Assembly: GCF_013387495.1 (NCBI RefSeq)
Contig: NZ_JABZEE010000051.1
Location: 60,370-124,369, forward strand
Source: Streptomyces sp. PKU-EA00015
Lineage (GTDB): Bacteria; Actinomycetota; Actinomycetes; Streptomycetales; Streptomycetaceae
DNA: 64,000 nucleotides
Direction of reading: 5' to 3'
The notes below the pieces were generated by a model, which did not search any database, had not been told where the DNA came from, and saw only the letters and a program-made list of their open reading frames with translations. Numbering within the stretch: position 1 is the stretch's first letter; each line of letters opens with the position of its first letter. The translations under genes and the position numbers were made by a program. Shown here one piece after another: positions 25,733-34,436 of the stretch.

Positions 25733-27199
25733 TCACGCGGATTTCACCCGCAACCGCGTCGCGACCCACGCCCCCACCAGCGCCACCCCCGCCATCGGCA
25801 GGAACACCGAGGCGAAGGCCGTCGGGTGCGACGCGGACGCGGCCGAGGCGGCGTGGGCGCCCACCGTGCCGCCGCCGAGTGCGGCGAAGGCGGCACCGCC
25901 CGACGCCAGCAGCATGATGTTCGACAGGGCGTCCGAGATCTGCAGCGCGGCCGAGTTCGTGCCCGCCTCCTCGGGGGCCGAGAGCTTGAACAGCAGCACA
26001 CTCGTCGAGCCGATCACGAGCCCCATGCCGAAACAGCCGAAACCCCACGCCACGCCCACGACCCACACGGGGACGGCGTCGATCAGCACGCTCGGCGCGG
26101 TCGCGATCGCCGCGGCGACCAGCAGCATGCCGAAGACGACCAGGGGTTCGCGGTAGGGCTCGGTCCGCGGCCGGGACTGCACGTACGAACCGAGCGCCCA
26201 CGTCGCTCCGCCGACCGCGAGCGACAGGCCCGCCAGGGTCGGGGACAGCCCGCGCTGGGTGACGAGCATCAGCGGCACGAAGGACTCGGCGGCGATGAAC
26301 GACCCCGCGGCGATGCCGCGCAGCAGGACGACGGACGGCAGCCCGCGGGCCGCCCGGTACGTCCCCTTGGGCAGGATGCCGAGGACGCACGGAACGAGCA
26401 GCACCACGCCCGCCGCCGCGGGCAGCAACGACAGCGGGCGCAGGTCCTGGCCCGCGTACTGGAGCAGCCCCGCACCGAGCGAGATCCCGAGGGCCAGCCT
26501 GATCCGGCGCCGGTCGAACGGCGGCAGGGGCGCGGCGGCGTCCGCCGGCCCCGAGGCGCGCTGCCGGATCGCGGGCAGCGCGAGGGCGAGCGGTACGGCG
26601 ACGAGCGCGGGGATGCCGAGGAAGACCCAGCGCCAGCCGAGCTGTTCGGTGACGGTGCCGGAGGCGAGCGGGCCCACCACGGACGGGACCACCCAACTCG
26701 CCGCGAAGGCCGCCATGATCGCCGGCTGGAGCCTTCCGGGATAGGCGCGGCTGACGACGACGTACAGGGCGACGATGACGAGGCCGCCGCCCAGCCCCTG
26801 GACGGCACGCCCCACGACGAACACCCACATCGCGCCCGCCGTCCCCGACAGCAGCAGTCCGGCGGCCCAGGCGGTCATCCCGCCGGCGAGCGCGCCCAGC
26901 GGACCTCTGCGGTCGGCCCACTGCCCGGCGACGACCATGCCGAAGAGACTGGTGGTGAAGTACGCGGAGAAGGCGAAGGCGTACAGCGGGATGCCGTGCA
27001 GCTCACGCGCGGCCACGGGCATCGCCGTGCCGACGGCGGTCGCCTCGAAGGCGATCAGGAAGACGACGGAGACGATGCCGATGCTGAGCGCACGGTACGA
27101 CGGACCGAGAACGCCCCCGCCGTCCGGTTCCCCGGGGCTGTGGGCTGGGTCGGCGGGCAGGTGCGTGACCTCGGTGTCACGCGGTTCGGGGGCGGTCAT
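25733..27199 (-). CDS. MFS transporter, drug-efflux type
   Basis: A 488-residue protein with 12-14 helices. IGIVSVVFLIAFEATAVGTAMPVAAREL begins helix 1, and the A-motif region is MVVAGQWADRRGPLG. The arrangement suits the drug:H+ antiporter branch. The ATG at 27199 has CTGGAG 4 nt upstream; the earlier ATG at 27220 has none. Two palindromes lie 50-80 bp upstream. No regulator is adjacent. Substrate unknown. Confidence 0.87.
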   Translation of the reverse strand: MTAPEPRDTEVTHLPADPAHSPGEPDGGGVLGPSYRALSIGIVSVVFLIAFEATAVGTAMPVAARELHGIPLYAFAFSAYFTTSLFGMVVAGQWADRRGPLGALAGGMTAWAAGLLLSGTAGAMWVFVVGRAVQGLGGGLVIVALYVVVSRAYPGRLQPAIMAAFAASWVVPSVVGPLASGTVTEQLGWRWVFLGIPALVAVPLALALPAIRQRASGPADAAAPLPPFDRRRIRLALGISLGAGLLQYAGQDLRPLSLLPAAAGVVLLVPCVLGILPKGTYRAARGLPSVVLLRGIAAGSFIAAESFVPLMLVTQRGLSPTLAGLSLAVGGATWALGSYVQSRPRTEPYREPLVVFGMLLVAAAIATAPSVLIDAVPVWVVGVAWGFGCFGMGLVIGSTSVLLFKLSAPEEAGTNSAALQISDALSNIMLLASGGAAFAALGGGTVGAHAASAASASHPTAFASVFLPMAGVALVGAWVATRLRVKSA

Positions 27200-27247
27200 G
27201 GGCTCCAGAGTAAGGGGCATGGCGGACTGTGGACCCTGTCATTCGAC

Positions 27248-27278
27248 GGGACCCGCCTGGTCCCTTGGTCGTACGACC
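27248..27278. promoter_or_regulatory. Paired palindromes upstream of the MFS gene
   Basis: GGGACC-CGCCT-GGTCCC (27248-27264) and the perfect 12-bp palindrome GGTCGTACGACC (27267-27278) lie 50-80 bp before the MFS start. They are plausible repressor sites; the factor is unknown. Confidence 0.45.
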
Positions 27279-27391
27279 CCCTGCGACCGGGCGCGCGATC
27301 GTGAACGGCGTATGGCAGTCGCGTTGCGGCCCCGGCCACATGCTTGAGCGGCCACTCGAAGTCCGCCTACGGTCGAGGAGTTGGAACGCAC

Positions 27392-27463
27392 GGCCGTGTG
27401 CCCGAGTGGTTGAGGGGCTCGCCTGCAAAGCGAGTTACGCCGGTTCGATTCCGGTCACGGCCT
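27392..27463 (+). tRNA. tRNA-Cys (anticodon GCA)
   Basis: The acceptor GGCCGTG (27392-27398) pairs perfectly with CACGGCC (27456-27462). The anticodon stem is CTCGC/GCGAG around loop CTGCAAA, giving anticodon GCA at 27425-27427. The T arm is GCCGG-TTCGATT-CCGGT. The variable region is short, which excludes tRNA-Ser. CCA is not encoded. A 13-bp terminator follows. Confidence 0.9.
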
Positions 27464-27481
27464 CTGTACGCACGGATGGGT

Positions 27482-27513
27482 GGTGGCCGCTCCCCGAGAA
27501 GGGGGCGGCCACC
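27482..27513 (+). terminator. Terminator of tRNA-Cys
   Basis: GGTGGCCGCTCCC (27482-27494) pairs with GGGGGCGGCCACC (27501-27513) through one wobble pair, a 13-bp stem with a 6-nt loop 19 nt after the tRNA. Confidence 0.75.
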
Positions 27514-27552
27514 TTCGTGCCTACGGGCCGCACGGCCTTGCCGCGCGCCGCG

Positions 27553-27579
27553 GTGCGGCAGCCGGAGCGGCTGCCGTAC
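27553..27579 (-). terminator. Terminator of the xanthine-dehydrogenase-like operon
   Basis: GTGCGGCAGCC (27553-27563) pairs with GGCTGCCGTAC (27569-27579) with one wobble pair, an 11-bp stem and a 5-nt loop, 17 nt past the last gene of the operon. Confidence 0.7.
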
Positions 27580-27595
27580 GCACCGCCTTGCACCG

Positions 27596-29911
27596 TTACG
27601 AGTGGGGCGCCGCCACCGCCGACTGTGGCCGGATCGGGAGTCTGTTGACCGGGCGGCCCGTCGCCGCGCGGACCGCTGAGGCCACTGCCGCCGGGGACGT
27701 GACCACCGGGACCGCGCTCGCCGCCTTCGCGCCGAAGGGGGCCACGACGTCCCGTTCCTCGACCAGTTTCACGATGCGAATGTCCGGTGCGTCCAGCGAT
27801 GTCGGGAGTGCGTAGCCCGTCAGGTCCGGGTGGCGGATCAGGCCGCGGGCCGTGCGGAGGTTCTCCGTGAGGGCCGCGCCGATGCCCTGGGTGACGCCCG
27901 CCTCGATGCGGGTCGCCAGCTGGGCCGGGTTCAGGACGCGGCCCACGTCCTGGGCCACGGCCATCTCGACCACACGGATCGAGCCGAGTTCGATGTCGAC
28001 GTCGACCACCGCGCGGATCGCGCAGAACGCGAGGCCCACGAACGCGTCGCCCTGGCCCGACTCGTCCAGCGGCTCCGTCGGGTGGGGGCGGCACTGGGCC
28101 GTCGCCCACAGTTCCTTGCCGTCCATCGCCTCCGTGACCGTCGTCGAGAGCACGCCGTCGTACGACGTGATCTTGCCGTCCGTGATCTGGAGCAGCTCCG
28201 TGGACATGCCGAACTTGTGCGCCAGCGGCTGCAGGAGCTGAGTCCGCACCATCTTGGCCGCGCGTTCGACCGCGCCGCCGGAGACCCAGGTGTGGCGGCC
28301 GTGCGCCGCCGGGCCCGCCGGGGGCTGGTCGGTGTCGACCGCCGCCACGTGGACCTCTTCGATGCCCAGCGTCTCCTGAACGATCTGGCGCGCCAGGGTC
28401 GAGAACCCCGAACCGGTCTCGACCGCCGCGCAGATGACCGTCGCGATGCCGTCGTGGACCTTGACCGTCGCCGTGGAGACCTCGTCCGTGCCCTCAGCGC
28501 CGAGCATGTGCACCATGCCGAGCGCGTAGCCCACGCCGCGGCGCACCGCGCCCGGTTCGCCGGCACCCTCGGGGCCGCCCGGGAGGAGCCAGTCGTTCTC
28601 GGGGGTGTCCTTGGGCAGGGAGGGCAGCGGGTGGTCCCGTACGGCCTGGAGCAGTTCGGCGACCGGCGCCGGGCAGGTGACCGTCTGGCCGGTGGGGAGG
28701 ATGTCGCCGGTGGCCAGCACGTTGCGCAGGCGGATCTCGGTCTGGTCGAGGCCGAGTCTGGCCGCGAGTTTGTCCATCTGCGCCTCGTACGCCGCGCAGA
28801 CCTGCATGGCCCCCTCGCCGCGCACGTGGCCCGACGGCGGGTTGTTGGTGCGCACCGCCCAGCCCTCGATGAAGGCGTGGGGGACGACGTAGGGCCCGCA
28901 TGCGAACGCGACGGCGGCGGCCAGTGATTCGGAGGACGCGTCGGCGTATGCGCCGGCGTCGAGCAGCAGTTGCGCCTCGACCTTCACCAGGTGGCCCTCG
29001 GCGTCCGCGTGGTGCCGGTAGCGCAGCAGCGTCGGGTGGCGGTGGGCGTGGCCGAGGAAGGACTCCTCGCGGGTGGCGGTGAGCTTGACCGGGCAGCCGG
29101 TCCGCAGGGCCAGCAGGCCGAGCGGGAGCTGGAAGCCGGGGTCCTCGCGGTCGCCCGTCGCGCCGGGCACGCCGGTGACGACGATCTTGACCCGCTCCTG
29201 CTCCAGGCCGAAGCAGGCGGCTGCGAGGGCGCGGTCGGCGTGCGGGTCGGTCGAGGCCGTGTACAGCTCGATGCCGCCGTCGGGCCGCGGTACGGCCAGG
29301 CCCGCCTCCGCGCCGATCGGCGCCGGGTCCTGGCGGCCGATGCGGTACAGGCCCTCGACGACGACCTCGCCGGTCACGTCCGGATCGCCGTAGCGCAGCG
29401 GGATGTGCCGGATCAGATTGCCGTCGGGGTGCAGCGGTTCGGCGGCGAACGCCTTCTCCGGGTCGGTCACCGGGTCCAGGAGCTCGTACTCGACGGCGAT
29501 CGCGGCCGCGGCGAGCCGCGCGGTGTCCGGGTGGTCGGCGGCCACCGCGGCGATCGCCTCGCCGTGGTGGCGGACGATCTCGGACGCGAACACCGGCCGG
29601 TCGGCGATCCGCCTGCCGTACGACGCGTCGCCCGGGATGTCCTCGTGGGTGATCACCGCGTGTACGCCGGGCATGGCACGCGCGGCCGACGTGTCGATGG
29701 AGACGATGCGGGCGTGCGGGTGGGGCGAGCGCAGCAGCGCTCCCCACAGCAGGCCCTCGGCCCACAGGTCGGAGGCGTACGGGAACGTGCCCTCCGTCTT
29801 GGCGCGGGAGTCGGCCGCGGGGAGGGAGGCGCCGAGGCCGTGGGCCGGCGCTTCCGGCCCGGGGCCTTCGACGGCCTGCGGATTCGCCGTGACGGCCGCG
29901 TCGTTGCTCAC
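27596..29911 (-). CDS. Xanthine-dehydrogenase-family molybdenum subunit, divergent
   Basis: A 771-residue protein with the molybdopterin-subunit layout: N-terminal a/b hammerhead domain (SRAKTEGTFPYASDLWAEGLLWGALLRSPHPHARI), then the two cofactor domains. It has GHVRGEGAMQ and the VETGSGFSTLARQIVQETLG loop. In place of the usual KGVGEPP-like end with its catalytic glutamate it reads GAKAASAVP, so that base is absent. Family members hydroxylate purines, aldehydes or CO. The GTG start overlaps the stop of the 2Fe-2S gene (GTGA). Third gene of a FAD, 2Fe-2S, Mo operon. Substrate unknown. Confidence 0.88.
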   Translation of the reverse strand: MSNDAAVTANPQAVEGPGPEAPAHGLGASLPAADSRAKTEGTFPYASDLWAEGLLWGALLRSPHPHARIVSIDTSAARAMPGVHAVITHEDIPGDASYGRRIADRPVFASEIVRHHGEAIAAVAADHPDTARLAAAAIAVEYELLDPVTDPEKAFAAEPLHPDGNLIRHIPLRYGDPDVTGEVVVEGLYRIGRQDPAPIGAEAGLAVPRPDGGIELYTASTDPHADRALAAACFGLEQERVKIVVTGVPGATGDREDPGFQLPLGLLALRTGCPVKLTATREESFLGHAHRHPTLLRYRHHADAEGHLVKVEAQLLLDAGAYADASSESLAAAVAFACGPYVVPHAFIEGWAVRTNNPPSGHVRGEGAMQVCAAYEAQMDKLAARLGLDQTEIRLRNVLATGDILPTGQTVTCPAPVAELLQAVRDHPLPSLPKDTPENDWLLPGGPEGAGEPGAVRRGVGYALGMVHMLGAEGTDEVSTATVKVHDGIATVICAAVETGSGFSTLARQIVQETLGIEEVHVAAVDTDQPPAGPAAHGRHTWVSGGAVERAAKMVRTQLLQPLAHKFGMSTELLQITDGKITSYDGVLSTTVTEAMDGKELWATAQCRPHPTEPLDESGQGDAFVGLAFCAIRAVVDVDIELGSIRVVEMAVAQDVGRVLNPAQLATRIEAGVTQGIGAALTENLRTARGLIRHPDLTGYALPTSLDAPDIRIVKLVEERDVVAPFGAKAASAVPVVTSPAAVASAVRAATGRPVNRLPIRPQSAVAAPHS

Positions 29912-31647
29912 GCCATGCCTCCGTCGTGCGGGTGGGCCTGAACCCTACCGGCGCCGGGGGGTGCCTGGTGCGGGATACGGGCGTCCTCGTGCGCTTCCCC
30001 GTACGACTCGGGGGGTGCCTCCTCGGCTGCCGCGGCCGCGCTCGCGGCGCGTTCGGCGACGACCTCGCGTACGGCATCGAGCACGCCGCGGTAGCCCGAG
30101 CAGCGGCACAGGTTGCCGCACAGGGCCTTACGGGTCTCCAGCTCGGTGGGGGCGTGGTTGCCCTCCAGGAGGTCGTGCACGGTCATGGCCATGCCGGGAA
30201 TGCAGAAGCCGCACTGGACGGCGCCGCAGTTGGCGAGCGCCCGCTGCACGTCGGAGGGCTCGCCGTCACCGGCCAGACCCTCGACCGTGCGGACCTCCGA
30301 GCCGGCGGCCGTCGCCGCGGGTACGAGGCAGGAGGCGACGAGCCTGCCGTCCACCTGGACGTTGCATGCGCCGCACTCGCCCTGCGAGCAGCCGTCCTTG
30401 GCTCCGGCGAGGCCGAGGCGCTCGCGGAGGACGTAGAGGAGCGACTCGCCGATCCAGGCGTCGGTGACCGGACGGTCCGTGCCGTTGACCCGCAGGACGT
30501 ACGAGGTGGGCGGGTGCTCGTCGGCGCCGGTGGCCGCCGCTGCCCCGGAGTCCGGTTCACCGGAGGGGGCGTCCTCGGAGGACGGGTCCCCGGTGGGAGG
30601 TTCCTCTGGGGACGCGTCGGACGCGTCGCCGGACGGCTGCGCTGCCGCGTGCTCCTGCGGGACCGGCCGGTCCTCGCGCGGGTCCGGCACCTGAGCGGTC
30701 TCCGGACTCGCGGGTTCGGGGGCGTCCTGGGGCTCGGGGGCCGCATGCCCGGGCTCCGCGGGGGCCGGGCCCTCGGGCGCGGCCTCGCCGGGCTCCGGCT
30801 GGTGCACCGCCGCCTCCTGAGGAGCCTGCTCCTGAGGCACCTGCTCCGCCCACGGCGCGGGCGCGCCGCCGGGCAGCGTCGTCCACGGCGCGGGCGCGCC
30901 GCCCGGAAGCGTGGCCGGGGGCTCCGCGGCGGCCCAGGGCGTCTCGGCCACCGGCGGTGCGGAGCGCAGGAATTCGCCCGACTCGTCCGGAAGATCACCT
31001 TCTGCGATCGGGATCGACCACTGCCCGGTCATCTCGTGACCGGCAGGATCGTGCGCGGCCGCCGGGGCGGGTTCCTCGGGGAACGTCCACTGACCGGTCG
31101 CGTGCGGATCGCCGTGCCGCTGGGCGCCCGCCTCCGGCCACTGCACGGGCTCGGGCGCGGCCGCGGACGGCTCCGCCCGCTCGCCGGCGGCCTGCGGCTG
31201 CTCCGGCGCCCAACCGCCGTCCGCCGCCAGGTCGACGCCCGCCTCCGGCGCGAGCGGCGTCAACGGCATGATCATCGGCGGTACGTAGCCGTGCCCCGGC
31301 GCCTCCAGAGGGGCGGCTGCCGGCGAATCCTCGGTCGGCAGCTGGAAGAAGCCCGTCGCCTCGCCGTCGTAGTCGGGGGCCGTAGGCTGCCAGCCGCCGT
31401 ACTCGTACGGAAAACCCTGGCCGTGATCGTGGGCCTGGCCCTGTCCGTGGTCCTGGTAGCCCTGGTAGTCCTCCTGCGCGCCCGCGGCGTACCCCTGGTC
31501 CCCGCTCTGCGGGTACTCGTGCGGGCCGTCCTGCACGAAGGCGTCCGGAAGGTCCAGGCGCCCCTGGCCGCCGTCCGGACCGCCGTGGCGGTCCTGGTGG
31601 TCCGGCGGCTCGGGGAAGCGCCCCTGCTGATGGTCCTCGTTGCTCAC
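29908..31647 (-). CDS. 2Fe-2S subunit with a ~375-residue disordered N-terminus
   Basis: 579 residues. The last ~185 carry the two-cluster ferredoxin and helical domains: CSQGECGACNVQVDG for the plant-type cluster and CGFC...CGNLCRCSGYRG for the second, so electron transfer from Mo to FAD should be possible. The usual family length is 150-200 residues. The extra N-terminus is rich in Gln, Pro, Glu and Gly, with no signal peptide or membrane helix. The GTG at 31647 overlaps the FAD gene stop and matches MSNEDHQQ; it is in frame throughout. A start just before the ferredoxin domain would leave over 1 kb empty, so the long form is preferred. Confidence 0.83.
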   Translation of the reverse strand: MSNEDHQQGRFPEPPDHQDRHGGPDGGQGRLDLPDAFVQDGPHEYPQSGDQGYAAGAQEDYQGYQDHGQGQAHDHGQGFPYEYGGWQPTAPDYDGEATGFFQLPTEDSPAAAPLEAPGHGYVPPMIMPLTPLAPEAGVDLAADGGWAPEQPQAAGERAEPSAAAPEPVQWPEAGAQRHGDPHATGQWTFPEEPAPAAAHDPAGHEMTGQWSIPIAEGDLPDESGEFLRSAPPVAETPWAAAEPPATLPGGAPAPWTTLPGGAPAPWAEQVPQEQAPQEAAVHQPEPGEAAPEGPAPAEPGHAAPEPQDAPEPASPETAQVPDPREDRPVPQEHAAAQPSGDASDASPEEPPTGDPSSEDAPSGEPDSGAAAATGADEHPPTSYVLRVNGTDRPVTDAWIGESLLYVLRERLGLAGAKDGCSQGECGACNVQVDGRLVASCLVPAATAAGSEVRTVEGLAGDGEPSDVQRALANCGAVQCGFCIPGMAMTVHDLLEGNHAPTELETRKALCGNLCRCSGYRGVLDAVREVVAERAASAAAAAEEAPPESYGEAHEDARIPHQAPPGAGRVQAHPHDGGMA

Positions 31648-32540
31648 GACAGCGCCCTCCCCAGTGCCCGTCGGGCCAGCGCGGCGACGGTGCGCCGCAG
31701 ATGCAGTACGGCGGGCGGCAGTACCTGCTGCTCCTCGCCCGGTGCCGCCGGGGGCGGGTCCGGGATGCACGCGGCCGCCACGTACTCGCCGAAGGCCGCG
31801 AGCGCCTCGCCCGCGAGCCCCCGCTCCCCGTCCCAGTCGATCAGCGACGCGATCCAGCGCTCGGCCTCCAGCGGGCGCAGCGGCATCGGCGCGATCGCGC
31901 CCACCGCGCAGCGCACCCCGCGCCGCGCCGGGTCGAGCACGACGGCGACGGACGCCGTGGCGCGGCCGGGGCCGGTGCGGCCGGTGGCCTTGAGGAACAC
32001 CTGCGGGGCGTGCAGGAGCGGCACCCGTACGAAGCCGATGAGTTCGGCGGGGCCGAGCATCTCCCGGCCGGCGAGCAGGTGGGAGACCGGGATCTCGCGG
32101 CGCGCGCCCTCGGGGCCCGCCACGACCAGGTCCGCCTCCAGGGCGGCCAGCACGGGCAGGGTGTCTCCGGTGGGCGCGGCGGTGACGATGTTGCCGCCGA
32201 GCGTGCCCGCGTTGCGGATCTGGGGCGGGCCCGCCGCGCGCGCGGAGGCCGCGAGGGCGGGGATGAGGGCCGCGAAGTCGGGCCGTCCCATCCGGGCGTG
32301 GGTGAGTCCGGCGCCGAGCAGCGCGTGCCCGTCCTGGTAGCGCCAGCCGCGGATCTCGCTGATGCGGCCGAGGCCGACGAGCCCCGCGGGGCGGAGCTGT
32401 CCCCTGTTGACGGCGGCCATCAGGTCCGTGCCCCCGGCGACGGGCACGGCGGCAGGCATGGCGGTGAGCGCCGCCACGGCCTCGTCGAGCGAGCCCGGCA
32501 GCGTCACCGACTGCGCCGTCTGCGGTGCGTGCGTGGTCAC
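31644..32540 (-). CDS. FAD-binding subunit of the xanthine-dehydrogenase-like enzyme
   Basis: 298 residues. The FAD-binding motifs of the CoxM/XdhB family are present: AGGTDLMAAVNRGQL and GPPQIRNAGTLGGNIVTAAPTGDTLP. It accepts electrons from the 2Fe-2S subunit. The GTG start at 32540 is preceded by GAAGGGGC. First gene of the operon; its stop overlaps the start of the next gene. No cofactor-maturation gene (XdhC type) is adjacent. Confidence 0.88.
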   Translation of the reverse strand: MTTHAPQTAQSVTLPGSLDEAVAALTAMPAAVPVAGGTDLMAAVNRGQLRPAGLVGLGRISEIRGWRYQDGHALLGAGLTHARMGRPDFAALIPALAASARAAGPPQIRNAGTLGGNIVTAAPTGDTLPVLAALEADLVVAGPEGARREIPVSHLLAGREMLGPAELIGFVRVPLLHAPQVFLKATGRTGPGRATASVAVVLDPARRGVRCAVGAIAPMPLRPLEAERWIASLIDWDGERGLAGEALAAFGEYVAAACIPDPPPAAPGEEQQVLPPAVLHLRRTVAALARRALGRALS

Positions 32541-32764
32541 CCAGCTGCCCCTTCCCGGTGTCCCGGCTGTCCCGCCTGTGTGCCGTACCGTACGTGCTCA
32601 CATGCCGGACGTGGCAACTCTGGCACATCTTCCGAGCCGTCCGGCGAGAGGGTCCGCGAAGGACCCGTCCAACCCGTAAGTCCGGTTCCGTACGCGATGG
32701 TCCGGATTCACTCCCCGTCGTCCTGCGACGACGGACACGGGCCGGGCGGGTGGCCGGGCGCGGC

Positions 32765-34432
32765 TCACACGTTCGGGGGTGCTCCTTCGATCGGGCGTCC
32801 GAGGCTGCCTGTCATTCCTGCAGGGGCGGGACGGCGCTGCCAGGGCCGCGGGCCGCCGGGCGGGCGGTAGTCGACGCCGAGCGCGTCGAGGCGCGCGTAG
32901 TGGGTCTCCATGCGCCGTTCGAATCCGGCGAAGTCCCGTTCGGCGGGGGCGGGCAGGGCGGACCAGGCGACCTCCGCGAAGGCGGCGAGACGCGGGAAGA
33001 CCTGGTAGTCGACGCGGGAGCGGTCCTGCATGACCTCCGTCCAGACGTTGGCCTGGGTGCCGAGCACATGGGCGGCGGCCTCGGGGCCGAGCGAGGGCGG
33101 CAGGGGCTCGAACCGGTAGACGTCCTCCAGGGTCCGCACGTAGCCGATGGGCATCGGCTCGTCGTCGCCGGCAGCCTGCCGGTGGTCCAGATACACCTGC
33201 TGTTCGGGGCACATGACGACGTCGTGACCGGCCTCGGCGGCGGCGATGCCGCCCTGGTAGCCGCGCCAGGAGGAGACGGCGGCGCCCGGCGCGAGTCCGC
33301 CTTCGAGGATCTCGTCCCAGCCGATGAGGCGGCGGCCGCGGTCGGCGAGCCAGCGGTCGAAGTGCCGGATGAACCAGGACTGGAGCTCGTCCTCGTCGGC
33401 GAGCCCGAGCTCCTTGATGCGGGCCTGGGCGGCCGGTGACTCCTTCCACTGGTCCTTGGGGCACTCGTCGCCGCCGATGTGGACGAAGACGGAGGGGAAG
33501 AGGCCGAGAACCTCCTCCAGGACGCCCTCGTAGAAGCGCAGGGTGGTGTCGCCGGGGGCGAGGACGTTCGGGCTGACGCCCCAGTTGTCCCAGACCGTCA
33601 GGGAGGCCGTGTCGACGACGTCGGTGTTGCCGAGTTCGGGGTACGCGGCGATGGCCGCCTGCGAGTGCCCGGGAATGTCGATCTCGGGGACGACGGTGAT
33701 GTGCCGTTCGGCGGCGTAGGCGACGATCTCGCGGATGTCGTCGTGCGTGTAGTAGCCGCCGTGCGGACGGTCGTCCCACAGCGGCGAGGCGCGGTGCCCG
33801 TGCTTGGTGCGGGCCCGCCAGGCGCCGACCTCGGTGAGCTTCGGGTACCGCTCGATCTCGATGCGCCAGCCCTGGTCGTCGGTGAGGTGGAAGTGGAAGA
33901 CGTTGAGCTTGTGGGCGGCGAGCAGGTCGAGTTGGCGCAGGACGTCGTCCTTGGGCAGGAAGTGCCGTGCGACGTCGAGCATCATGCCGCGCCAGGAGAA
34001 GCGGGGGCGGTCCTCGACCGTGACCAGGGGAAGGACCCAGTCCCGGCCGCGCGCGACGGGCGCCCTGCGGAACGCGTCCGGCCCGAGCAGCTGCCGGAGC
34101 GTCTGGACACCCCAGAACACCCCGGCCGCGCTTCCGCCTTCGACGAGGACCGCGACGTCCTCGGCGGAGCGGTCGGTGGAGAGCCGGTAGCCCTCCGGGC
34201 CGTACTCCCGCTCCACATCGGCGCTGGCGCGCAGCAGGATGCTGTGCGGGCCGGAGCCGTCGGCCAGCGGGAGGCCGGTGGCCGGCCCGAGCATCGCGCG
34301 CAGCCGGCGGGCGACGCCCTCGGCGCCCGGCCGGGCGTCGACGGTGGTCCGCTCGTCCAGCGAGAGACAACCGGGGCTGCCGGCCCGGCACTCGGCGACG
34401 AGCGGAGCGGGGACCAGGTTCGTGGGAGACAT
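32765..34432 (-). CDS. GH20 beta-N-acetylhexosaminidase
   Basis: A 555-residue glycoside hydrolase with an N-terminal GH20b domain and a (b/a)8 catalytic barrel. The Asp-Glu pair that drives substrate-assisted catalysis is in FVHIGGDECPKDQW, and HLTDDQGWRIE is also conserved. It has no signal peptide, so it probably cleaves GlcNAc or GalNAc from chito-oligosaccharides inside the cell after uptake by the ABC transporter encoded just upstream. It starts 4 nt after the permease stop, as the last gene of the operon. Confidence 0.92.
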   Translation of the reverse strand: MSPTNLVPAPLVAECRAGSPGCLSLDERTTVDARPGAEGVARRLRAMLGPATGLPLADGSGPHSILLRASADVEREYGPEGYRLSTDRSAEDVAVLVEGGSAAGVFWGVQTLRQLLGPDAFRRAPVARGRDWVLPLVTVEDRPRFSWRGMMLDVARHFLPKDDVLRQLDLLAAHKLNVFHFHLTDDQGWRIEIERYPKLTEVGAWRARTKHGHRASPLWDDRPHGGYYTHDDIREIVAYAAERHITVVPEIDIPGHSQAAIAAYPELGNTDVVDTASLTVWDNWGVSPNVLAPGDTTLRFYEGVLEEVLGLFPSVFVHIGGDECPKDQWKESPAAQARIKELGLADEDELQSWFIRHFDRWLADRGRRLIGWDEILEGGLAPGAAVSSWRGYQGGIAAAEAGHDVVMCPEQQVYLDHRQAAGDDEPMPIGYVRTLEDVYRFEPLPPSLGPEAAAHVLGTQANVWTEVMQDRSRVDYQVFPRLAAFAEVAWSALPAPAERDFAGFERRMETHYARLDALGVDYRPPGGPRPWQRRPAPAGMTGSLGRPIEGAPPNV

Positions 34433-34436
34433 CGCG

